This document shows, in pieces, positions 1-7,400 of a DNA stretch of 7,529 nucleotides. Below the pieces are notes generated by a model, which was not told the origin of the DNA, made no database searches, and worked only from the letters and a program-made list of their open reading frames with translations. The translations under genes were made by a program, and so were the position numbers. Each line of letters begins with the position of its first letter. The stretch's first letter is position 1. The DNA comes from a bacterium (GTDB taxonomy: Bacteria > JAMCPX01), in contig JAJYLM010000104.1 of assembly GCA_021787655.1 (NCBI GenBank), forward strand, positions 1-7,529, read 5' to 3'.

Positions 1-765
1 CTCTTCTGGAAGCCTGTGCAGGGTGCGTCATCGTACGATGTTTTCGTTTCGCCGTACCGGAGCATGCCCGAAGATTTTACCATCAGGGTAAACGGCATTC
101 CGTCGTCACCCTACACCCTGTCCTCTGCGCTGCCGCAGGGTGCCTGGTGGTACGGGGTCAAAGCCGAGGGCACGAACGGCATTCAGGGCGATATCAGCGC
201 CCTGTCGAGTTTTACGCTCAGTGCATCCGGTACCGGAACATGCCCGGATCCGGCTGACCCGTCGTGCTCTGCGAACAACATTCCGGACACGTTCCCGAGT
301 CCGGACAGCGCACTCGGTGACGGGCTCTTCATACCCGGGAACACGATCAAGGATACCACCGGTCCGTCCCTTATGGCCTGCTTCACCCTGAACAGCCTCG
401 CACAGCAGGCAGGACTGCCGGTGAGTGCGCTGGTGACCGCGCGCATGGATGAACCGGTTGTGCTCAACGGTGCCCAAAAACTGTCGTTCGATGTCTACCC
501 TGATGTCGTTTACACACCGTCCGGCGTTTACCGGAGCGCCACGGACTTCGTGCACCTCAGGCTGATCGCCGGCAGTACGATCATCTACGACAGCCCGCTC
601 CCTTCCGCCCTGACGCCCTACGCGTGGACGACGGTCGGTGTGTCTGTCACGGGTACGGGCTTCACCGAAGTCACGCCGGTCTTCTACGTAGACGCACATG
701 CTGCGGATATTCCCTGGGACCAGCGCATCCGGTTCTACCTGGACAACATATCGTTCGTCCCATAA
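1..765 (+). CDS. Partial surface/secreted beta-sandwich protein, C-terminal 254 residues
   Basis: The frame is open from the first base, so this is the 3' end of a longer gene; the GTG at 16 is an internal Val codon, not a convincing start. Residues 1-75 resemble a fibronectin-III-like domain: an opening LFWKPVQGASSYDVFVSP, then a YGVKAEGTNGI strand near residue 51. A Pro/Asp-rich linker follows with a Cys pair at residues 81 and 89 (CPDPADPSC), possibly a disulfide loop. Residues about 100-254 are rich in Thr, Ser, Val and Tyr and end in RIRFYLDNISFVP, similar in style to the last strand of carbohydrate-binding-module or galactose-binding-like jelly rolls. This suggests an extracytoplasmic protein that binds polysaccharide or another ligand, but no catalytic motif or sorting signal is visible in this part. 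There is no C-terminal membrane anchor. It converges on the minus-strand unit and is not part of it. Exact family unknown. Confidence 0.85.
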   Translation, partial: LFWKPVQGASSYDVFVSPYRSMPEDFTIRVNGIPSSPYTLSSALPQGAWWYGVKAEGTNGIQGDISALSSFTLSASGTGTCPDPADPSCSANNIPDTFPSPDSALGDGLFIPGNTIKDTTGPSLMACFTLNSLAQQAGLPVSALVTARMDEPVVLNGAQKLSFDVYPDVVYTPSGVYRSATDFVHLRLIAGSTIIYDSPLPSALTPYAWTTVGVSVTGTGFTEVTPVFYVDAHAADIPWDQRIRFYLDNISFVP

Positions 766-782
766 ACGCAGGGTTGAATGCG

Positions 783-833
783 CCGGCTGAAGAAAGGGCG
801 TGACCGCTGTGCCGGAGCGCCGTTCAGAGCCGG
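783..833. terminator. Possible imperfect hairpin between convergent genes
   Basis: In the 86-base convergent gap, bases 783-791 (CCGGCTGAA) can pair with 823-833 (TTCAGAGCCGG), giving nine pairs with a two-base bulge. Inside it, GGCG at 797-800 can pair with CGCC at 818-821. The position, just beyond both stop codons, suits a bidirectional transcription end. However, neither strand has the run of T expected after an intrinsic terminator, and the loop is large. It may instead stabilise 3' ends or be chance pairing in GC-rich sequence. Confidence 0.3.
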
Positions 834-858
834 AACATCAAGACCGGAATATCAAAGA
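830..858. repeat. Tandem 14/15-base direct repeat at transporter gene 3' end
   Basis: CCGGAACATCAAGA (830-843) is followed directly by CCGGAATATCAAAGA (844-858). The copies differ by one C/T change and one extra A. The second copy contains the TGA stop codon of the transporter gene (852-854, minus strand). It looks like a local slippage duplication at the gene end. No function is evident. Confidence 0.6.
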
Positions 859-2450
859 TTGATGGGCTTGACCATGTAGGCAAGCTGCGACGTGATGTGC
901 CTGAGGATGCTCACAATCTCTATGTGCATTGCACTTGTCTCGATGGATTCCGCGTTCTGCTTGTTGAGCCGGCCGAGGTGGTGCTTGAGCAGGAGCAGTT
1001 CTTCCTGTGCAAGCTTCTTTTTCCGCTCCCGCAGCGCTGTGTTGATACCGGGATCATCGTTTCCTATGGCGGCAACGATGTCCTTGAAAAACTGCATAAC
1101 CTCGCTGAAGTAGGCCTTGATCTCAAGCCATCCCTCGTCCGAGAGCCTGTACCCGCCGATCGTCTTCTTTTCTATCTCTGACGACAGGTTCTGGCTGATG
1201 ATGCTCGATATCACCTCGAAATTCTTCACGTAGGTGATGAGCTCGAACTGGGAGGAGGCCTCGGCCTGTGTCAGGCCAGTGGGCGCCGATACCCGGACTG
1301 CGTACAGCTTGATCTTCGAGGCGAGGCTTTCGACGGCATCGTCCATGGCATTCAATTCGTTCGAACTCCACAGGTCGTTTTTCGACAGCGCACTGTAGGA
1401 AATGGCGAGCATGGAAGCAACGTACTGCGCGAGCCTCACGATCTCTTTGAGCGCGTAATCGAAGGCAAGGGACGGCGTGGACAGCACGGACTCATCGAGA
1501 TACCGCGGTATGCCGGGCAGCTCCACCTCTTTCCCGGTCTTCACATACCGGTCAACAAACCGGGCGACCGTACCGGCAAACGGCGCGATGATGAGCGTGA
1601 TCATGATATTGAACAGGGTATGGGCGTTGGCGATCTGGTGCGCCACGTTTCCCGGTATGGCGGACGTCAGCCGAATGAAGGGATGGAACAGCAGTGCGAC
1701 AATGATGACGCCGGCGATCTTGAACAGGAGATGGGCTATCGCGATCCTCCTGCCGGCCCGGTCCGCATTGATCATTGCGAACAGTGCGGTCGAGCAGGTA
1801 CCGATATTCGCACCCAGGATGATGGGCAGGGCGCCGTTAAGACTCAGAAACCCGGCATTCGCCAGCGAGATGGCGATACCGATCGTCGCGGCACTGCTCT
1901 GGATGACCGACGTCAGGACAAGCGAAACCGTAAATCCGATAAACGGGTTGTGGAGGACAAGCTTGATGAGTCCGCTCTGCTGCGGATTAATTGTACCCAG
2001 GAGATTGTTGAGCAGGTTCATGCTGAAGAGGATAAAGCCGAGTCCCGTAAAGAAGCTCGCCGCGGCACCGGCCTTCGGCCCCCTGACGATGATGCGGATC
2101 AGGAACCCGGCCGCGATCAGGAACAGGCCGAAGCCGTACAGATTGAACGACAGGATCTGGACCGTCAGCGTGGAGCCGATGTCCGCTCCGAGGATTACCC
2201 CGATCGCACCCCGCAGGTCGATCAGACGCGACGTCGCAAACCCCATAAGCATGACGACCGGCGTATTGCTGTTCTGGATAAGGACGGTGACAACGACGCC
2301 GATCAGAATGGCCCCGAGGACGCTTTTCGATGCAAGACTGAGGAACTTTTTTATCTGTTCGCTGAACAGCTTGCTGAGGCCTGAATTGATGAGATCGATA
2401 CCGAACAGAAAAAGGGCAAGCGCTGCAAGTGACGTTATGATGAACATCAT
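852..2450 (-). CDS. Na+/phosphate cotransporter family protein with PhoU-like C-terminus
   Basis: This 532-residue inner-membrane protein has the duplicated architecture of the Na/Pi cotransporter (NptA/YjbB, SLC34-related) family. Repeat one has hydrophobic helices from residue 3, a QNSNT motif at 59-63 and GADIGST at 88-94. Repeat two has the classical QSSAAT at 184-189 and GANIGTC at 213-219, followed by NAHTLFNI near 275-282. About eight hydrophobic segments end near residue 295. Residues about 320-532 are soluble, helical and charged, as in the PhoU-like tails of bacterial members. The family moves phosphate with Na+; E. coli YjbB is linked to phosphate export, so direction cannot be told here. 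The start is ATG at 2450, overlapping the stop of the GDPD gene by four bases (ATGA); a second ATG follows at once. No strong ribosome binding site is visible, so translation probably depends on coupling. Oddity: the first repeat has QNSN where QSSS is usual. Confidence 0.93.
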   Translation of the reverse strand: MMFIITSLAALALFLFGIDLINSGLSKLFSEQIKKFLSLASKSVLGAILIGVVVTVLIQNSNTPVVMLMGFATSRLIDLRGAIGVILGADIGSTLTVQILSFNLYGFGLFLIAAGFLIRIIVRGPKAGAAASFFTGLGFILFSMNLLNNLLGTINPQQSGLIKLVLHNPFIGFTVSLVLTSVIQSSAATIGIAISLANAGFLSLNGALPIILGANIGTCSTALFAMINADRAGRRIAIAHLLFKIAGVIIVALLFHPFIRLTSAIPGNVAHQIANAHTLFNIMITLIIAPFAGTVARFVDRYVKTGKEVELPGIPRYLDESVLSTPSLAFDYALKEIVRLAQYVASMLAISYSALSKNDLWSSNELNAMDDAVESLASKIKLYAVRVSAPTGLTQAEASSQFELITYVKNFEVISSIISQNLSSEIEKKTIGGYRLSDEGWLEIKAYFSEVMQFFKDIVAAIGNDDPGINTALRERKKKLAQEELLLLKHHLGRLNKQNAESIETSAMHIEIVSILRHITSQLAYMVKPINL

Positions 2451-3241
2451 CGCGTGCTGTTCTGCCGCAGCTCATGCTCAACCGCGGCCAGCATCCTGTC
2501 CGGATAATTGGTAAAGAAACCGTCGACGCCCTGCTCCATCAGCACCTTTACCAGTTCTTCGTTATTGACCGTGTAGACATTGATCCCGAACCCGCCCTCG
2601 TGGATACGACGGACACGTCCCGCATCGGCGATGCCGTACGAGGTATTGATGGCAGCGGCGCTGAGTTCATGCGCAATGTTCAGGACAGAGGAAAGCGTGC
2701 CTTCCCGGCCTGCCGGGCCGGGCATGGAATCATCGTCAAGCTGATCCACCAGCACGGCGAGCTGCAAATCCTTCGAGAGGCTGCGCATCTGCCGGATCGC
2801 CGCGATGTTGAACGATGAGACGATGACCTCTTCCATGAGTCCGTATTCACGGATACGATCATAAACAGAGCTGCACAGGGCCGCGATGCGGTCCCCCCTG
2901 TTATCGTCGTTCTTCAGTTCTATGTTCATGCGGATCTTGTGCGCTATCGCGCCGAGCAGGTCCGGGAGCAGGGGAATTCCGACGGGCTTCCCGTCTGCCG
3001 GATCGCGCAGCCGGTAGTGTGCGAGTTCGCTCACGGTCAGAGCTGAGACCGCGGTGTCTTTGTTGAACAGCCTCGCGAGATCGAAATCGTGGAACACGAC
3101 GACGCTGCCGTCCGCTGTGAGCTGGACATCGAATTCAACGGCGTCAGCCTTCATGGCAACGGCAAGCTCGAAGGAGGGAATCGTGTTTTCCATCCTGTAT
3201 CCGGATGCGCCGCGGTGTGCGTACACGACCGGCCTCTTCAC
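2447..3241 (-). CDS. Glycerophosphodiester phosphodiesterase (GDPD family)
   Basis: A 264-residue cytosolic-type GDPD, the usual size of a single-domain UgpQ-like enzyme, with no signal peptide. It hydrolyses glycerophosphodiesters, products of phospholipid deacylation, to sn-glycerol 3-phosphate and an alcohol, using a divalent metal in a TIM barrel. Visible family features are HRG at residues 9-11, MENT at 17-20, EFD at 36-38, the catalytic-type HD at 51-52, NIELK at 106-110, VYTVN at 222-226 and the terminal GVDGFFTNYPD at 238-248. The usual forms of the last two are WTVN and TD.P, so these are mild variants. The start is GTG at 3241, overlapping the ftsY stop (GTGA) and backed by a good GGAGGG site nine bases upstream; it places the HRG motif at the normal distance from the N-terminus. 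Its stop overlaps the downstream transporter start by four bases, which suggests coupled expression for phosphate or glycerol-phosphate salvage. The exact substrate cannot be read from sequence. Confidence 0.95.
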   Translation of the reverse strand: MKRPVVYAHRGASGYRMENTIPSFELAVAMKADAVEFDVQLTADGSVVVFHDFDLARLFNKDTAVSALTVSELAHYRLRDPADGKPVGIPLLPDLLGAIAHKIRMNIELKNDDNRGDRIAALCSSVYDRIREYGLMEEVIVSSFNIAAIRQMRSLSKDLQLAVLVDQLDDDSMPGPAGREGTLSSVLNIAHELSAAAINTSYGIADAGRVRRIHEGGFGINVYTVNNEELVKVLMEQGVDGFFTNYPDRMLAAVEHELRQNSTR

Positions 3242-4080
3242 GGGAACAGGCCCTCCACAAACGTGTCCTTGTCGAACGCCAGGAAGTCGCCGACCGACTC
3301 GCCGGTACCAATGGCAACGACCGGGATTTTGAGCTCATCGCAGATGGTGAAGATAATCCCGCCCTTTGCAGTACCATCAAGCTTGGTGATGATGATACCG
3401 TCGATGCCGATATTCTCGTTGAACAATTTTGCCTGCTGAAACGAATTCTTCCCGATCGTGGCATCCATGATCAGGTACGTCGCCATCCTGTCCCCTGCCA
3501 TGGCTTTTGTCATCACGGTCTTTATCTTCTTCAGCTCGTTGACAAGGTTGACATTGGTATGGAGCCTGCCCGCCGTGTCCGCTATGACGACGTCCTTCGA
3601 GCGGTGCCGGTACGCAGCGACCGTGTCATGGATGACCGATGCGGGGTCGACCCCGGGCATTGCCTTGACCATGTCCATCCCTGTCCTCTCCGCGAGTATG
3701 GAAAGCTGTTCAATCGCTGCTGCACGGTAGGTATCGCCGGCTCCGGCAATGACGCTGAATCCGCGGTCGACATACCACTTTCCGAGCTTTGCGATCGTGG
3801 TCGTTTTACCGGCGCCGTTGATGCCGATCATGAGGATACCGCACTTCGGCGGTTCGATCAGGGGGGCTGACACGAGGATCTGCTTCATCCGTGCTTTCAT
3901 CGCAGCAGCCGCGGTTACCCCCGGTTGCTGCTTACCGTCCAGCAGCCTCTCCACGATGCCGTAGCTCATGTCCAGCGACAGCAGCTCTTCCGTGTACAGT
4001 TCCCGGTCGGATGCAGGCAGCTCGGGACTATCCGACAGCCGTGTAAAAATGGACGATAATTTCGAGAAGAGCCCGGGCAT
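3238..4080 (-). CDS. ftsY: Signal recognition particle receptor FtsY
   Basis: FtsY is the SRP GTPase that docks Ffh-ribosome complexes at the membrane and passes nascent membrane proteins to SecYEG. The 280 residues show a short N domain (about 1-75, helical, with ELYTEELLSLDMSYGIVERL) and a full NG GTPase domain: GINGAGKT at 86-93 (P-loop), DTYRAAA at 116-122, DTAGR at 168-172, TKLDGTAKGG at 232-241 and GTGESVGDFLAFD at 258-270. The protein ends at the usual place (VEGLFP). It lacks the long acidic A domain of E. coli FtsY and resembles short forms found in many other bacteria; the N-terminal LFSKLSSIFTRL may serve as the amphipathic membrane contact. ATG at 4080 is five bases after the roadblock stop, with only a weak ribosome binding site, so coupling is likely. 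The distinction from Ffh is clear, because there is no M domain. Confidence 0.97.
   Translation of the reverse strand: MPGLFSKLSSIFTRLSDSPELPASDRELYTEELLSLDMSYGIVERLLDGKQQPGVTAAAAMKARMKQILVSAPLIEPPKCGILMIGINGAGKTTTIAKLGKWYVDRGFSVIAGAGDTYRAAAIEQLSILAERTGMDMVKAMPGVDPASVIHDTVAAYRHRSKDVVIADTAGRLHTNVNLVNELKKIKTVMTKAMAGDRMATYLIMDATIGKNSFQQAKLFNENIGIDGIIITKLDGTAKGGIIFTICDELKIPVVAIGTGESVGDFLAFDKDTFVEGLFP
3251..3256 (-). promoter_or_regulatory. Shine-Dalgarno site for the GDPD gene
   Basis: On the minus strand the sequence is GGAGGG, nine bases before the GTG start codon at 3241-3239. It lies inside the last codons of ftsY and supports choosing GTG as the GDPD start despite the overlap with the ftsY stop. 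Confidence 0.75.
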
Positions 4081-4085
4081 CCTGA

Positions 4086-4424
4086 TCAGAGCGATTTTTT
4101 TATAAAGGCGATCAGATCCTGGACGCGGAATTTGTTGATGAGGACATGGTACGGTGTGCGGTACAGAACGAGCAGAAAATATTCCTTTGTCAGCCGGTAC
4201 ATGGCGAGTTCGTACGGTTCCATGGACACGATCAGGGATCCCGGCTGCTGGTCGAACCCGTTCATTGCGTTAAAAAAGATGCTGAAATGCGCACCGATGA
4301 CCTTGAGATCGTAGGCTTCGACCGATCCGACCTGATCGATCGCCTCTCCCTCGGAATCCATGAAGATGACCCCCTGGACGCCGCTGGAACTGCCGGCGAA
4401 ATTCTCCAGCGCATCACGATACAT
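4086..4424 (-). CDS. Small Roadblock/LC7-domain-like protein
   Basis: This 112-residue protein has the pattern of a single roadblock/longin-type fold: an N-terminal helix (MYRDALENFA), the strand pair GVQGVIFMDSEGEAIDQVG at about 15-33, a helix at about 37-55, beta strands around SLIVSMEPYELAMYRLTKEY and FLLVLYRT, and a C-terminal helix ending FIKKSL. There is no signal peptide or membrane segment. Bacterial roadblock proteins such as MglB often homodimerise and act as regulators or scaffolds of small Ras-like GTPases; no MglA-type GTPase gene lies in this window. The gene overlaps the end of smc by 11 bases and ends 5 bases before ftsY, so it is probably made together with both. The ATG at 4424 has an AAGGA site 11 bases upstream. 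Assignment rests on fold-like pattern rather than a catalytic motif; function here is unknown. Confidence 0.75.
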   Translation of the reverse strand: MYRDALENFAGSSSGVQGVIFMDSEGEAIDQVGSVEAYDLKVIGAHFSIFFNAMNGFDQQPGSLIVSMEPYELAMYRLTKEYFLLVLYRTPYHVLINKFRVQDLIAFIKKSL

Positions 4425-7400
4425 TCGCTGCTGCTTCCTTCTGGAGCTTCACGGATATGACTTTCGAAACGCCGGGTTCCTCCATGGTGATCCCGTAGAT
4501 GACGTCGGCTATCTCGATGGTCCTCTTGTTGTGCGTGATGAGCAGGAACTGGCTCGTGGTCGAAAGCTCTCTGATGATATTGTTGAGCTTGCCGACACTT
4601 GCGTCGTCGAGCGGTGCGTCGATCTCGTCCAGCAGTGCAAACGGGCTGGGCTTGACCATGAACACGGATATGAGCAGGGCTATTGCCGACAGGGCCTTTT
4701 CTCCTCCGGAGAGCAGGCTGATGTTCTGCAGGCGCTTGCCGAGGGGCTGGATAACGATCTCCATGCCGCTCTCCAGCAGATCCTGCTCATCCGTCAGGAT
4801 CAGCTCCCCCTTCCCGCCTTCGAAGAGTTTCGGTATGACCTTCTTGAAGTTTTCGTTGACGGCATCGAAGATTTCCCTGAACAGTTTCCTCGATTCCTTG
4901 TTGATGGAATTGATGACCTTTTTCAGGTTTTCAATCGCCTGCTCCAGGTCCTGCTTGTGCTTTTCATAGAAATCCACCCGCTTCTGCATTTCCTCGGATT
5001 CGGCAATGGCGCCGACATTCACGTCTCCCATTTTCACGATCTTTTCCGAGAGCGAAGCAAGGCGGTCCCTGGCTGGCTGCACCCCGTCCTTTTCTATAAT
5101 GGTTCCGGTGTACTGTTCCAGTTCGACGCTGTACTTGTCCCGTGCCGTATCGCGGGTATAATCGACCTTCATGGTGAGCTGCGACACCTCGATGGCGAGG
5201 GCGGATTCCGTCTCCTTGATTGCGTTGCTGTCCTTTTCGAGCTGTTTGATTTCCTGTTCTATGTCCGAATATTCCTTGAATTCCTTGTCGTAGGAAGCCC
5301 GTGCATCCGCAACAGAATCCTGGCGCTGCCGTACCTCCTGGTTGATGCCGGCAAGCCTGCCGGCGGCTGCGACAGCGTCCTGCTCCATGCTCTCGAGCCG
5401 GGCACTGTTGTTCGAAGCCTCCTGCTTCAACTGGGCAAGCTTCCTGCCGATCTCTTCCTGGTCGGTCTTGATCCTCCTGAGCTCCGCAGTGCGGGCATTG
5501 AGCCGCTCCTTGAATGCGGCCATGGACGCCGTATTCTCCGCAATGGCGTCCTTCCTGCCTTCGAGCGTGGACTCGAGCTCCGTCAGCGCAGCGCGCAGGT
5601 TTTCTGCGATGCTCGCCTTCGCACCCTTGTCCTCTTCGTAGATCGCCTTTTTTTGCTTCAGATCGCTGACTTCTTCGAGGAGTTCCGAGGTGTTGACCTT
5701 GATCTCTTCTTCCTCGAGGTTGAGCGTCATGAGTGAGCTTTCAAAATTGCCGAGCTGATCGTCCGCGCTGAGCAGCTTTGCCCGGATCAGGGACTGCTGT
5801 TTCTCGTAGTCCTGCCGCGTCGAATCGTGCGCAGAAAGCCGGGAGCGGTAATCCGCGACAGCGGCGGACAGCCGCGAGCTCTCGGCCTCGTCCTGCTGCA
5901 GGGATGCTGCAATGCCGCCGAGTTCCTTCTCCAGCCGTTCGAGCTCGCTCCTCCGGTCGAAGACGCCTCCCCGGATCGTACCCTCGGATCCGCCGTACAC
6001 GATGCCGGGCTTCACCACATCGCCCGACGGGGTGACTGCTGTTGCCCCCTGTCCGGCAATGGTGTATGCCTCCTGCAGCGTCGATGCGATGTAGACATCT
6101 CGCAGCAGTGTCCGGAACACCGGGGCCACGCCGGGATCCTGGATTTCGATCACATCGAGCAGCGGCATCAATCCGCCGCCGCGTGCCGGTTCTGTTTCCC
6201 GGAAGGCGGACCGAATGATAAACGCCGCCCGTCCCTTATTCTGCTCGCGCAGTGCCTGAATCACCCTGCCCGCGGCCTCATGGTCCCGGACGACAACGGC
6301 CTGGACGATCTCACCGAGGACCGCCTGCACAGCGAGTTCATACCCCTGCCTGACATTGATGTAATCGGCTGCGACCTTGGAAACATCGAACTGACCCGGC
6401 TGGTTCATGACATACCGGGTACCTTCGGAATAACCGTCCATGTTCTTCCGGAGGTCCTCGAGGGTCGCATGCCGCGAACGCATGCCTTCCTGCGTTTTTC
6501 TGGCCTGATCCATGCGGTCCGACAGATGGGCGAGTTCCGTCTCTGCTGCCGCAAGCATCCGCTCGATATCTGCTCGCGCCTTCCCGAGCTCCGCACTCTT
6601 CGCCGCAAGTTCCTGTTCCTGCTGTTCAAGCTCCGCCCGTTCACCCTTCAGGCTGCTGATCCGTGCTTCAATCCCTGCCCTGTCGTGCTGTATCTTTTCG
6701 AGCCGGTGCGTTATGTTCTCGAAATCGTGCTCCGCGGAGTTGATCTGGTTTTCGAGCTCCGTGATCTTCCTGGCCCTGTTGAACTCGTTGTTCCGCTCTT
6801 CCTCGATCTTTTCCTTGATCTCGCTGATCTGCGCGAAGAGATCGTTCTTTTCCTGCTCGTAGAGCTTTTGTGTTTCGGCGACCGCTGCAAGCCCCTTCTT
6901 TTCTTCGTCCAGCTTTTCCTCGACCTGTCTGGCCTGCCCGGCGAGCGACGACTGCCCCCGTGCAAGTTCCTGCTCGTCCCTCTGGATCCGCCCGTTCTCC
7001 TGCTGGACCGTCTCTTTCAACCGCCGGGCGGACTCTATCTTTTCCTGCAGGACCATTGCCTCTGCGGTCAGCGCATTGATCCGTTCCTGTTTCGCCGCGA
7101 TGTCTGTTGCCTGGATATCGAGGCGTTCTTTGAACCGCTGCTGGTCCGTATACCGGGCAGATGCCTGGGACATGATTTTTGCAAGTTCAAAACGTGTGCT
7201 CTCCAGACGCGCCTTCTTGTCGCTGAGCTGGGCCATCCCTTCCGAGAACTCCGTGATGAAAAGGTCGAGCTCGAGGGTGCGGTACTCCTCCCGCAGGGTT
7301 TTGTATTCCTGTGCAACTTTGACCTGCTTGTTCACCTGGCTCAGCTGCCTCCGGAGCTCGGAAAGCAGATCGACGATGCGCGCTATGCTGGCCCTGGTCA

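Noticed and set aside
16..18. GTG as the start of the left-edge gene
   Set aside because: The preceding in-frame residues LFWKP complete an FN3-like strand and the frame is open to base 1, so the gene is truncated by the window.
106..699. 197-codon minus-strand open frame opposite the left-edge gene
   Set aside because: It is Arg-rich and featureless, while the plus strand gives a coherent FN3-like and beta-sandwich pattern.
1477..2514. 345-codon open frame on the plus strand, antisense to the Na/Pi transporter
   Set aside because: It has low-complexity Arg/Met/Pro-rich content and no recognisable motif, and lies wholly opposite a well-supported transporter gene and the GDPD end.
3205..3870. 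221-codon open frame on the plus strand, antisense to ftsY
   Set aside because: It lies opposite the conserved GTPase motifs of FtsY, and its translation (Arg/Asp-rich) shows no domain.
4093..4101. A/T run at the roadblock-ftsY junction as a terminator or promoter element
   Set aside because: It encodes the terminal Lys-Lys codons of the roadblock protein, has no preceding stem, and is only five codons or fewer from the stop.
4360..5736. 458-codon open frame on the plus strand, antisense to smc
   Set aside because: Its Leu/Phe/Val-rich composition is what antisense reading of a Glu/Lys-rich coiled coil gives. It shows no domain, and the opposite strand is unmistakably SMC.
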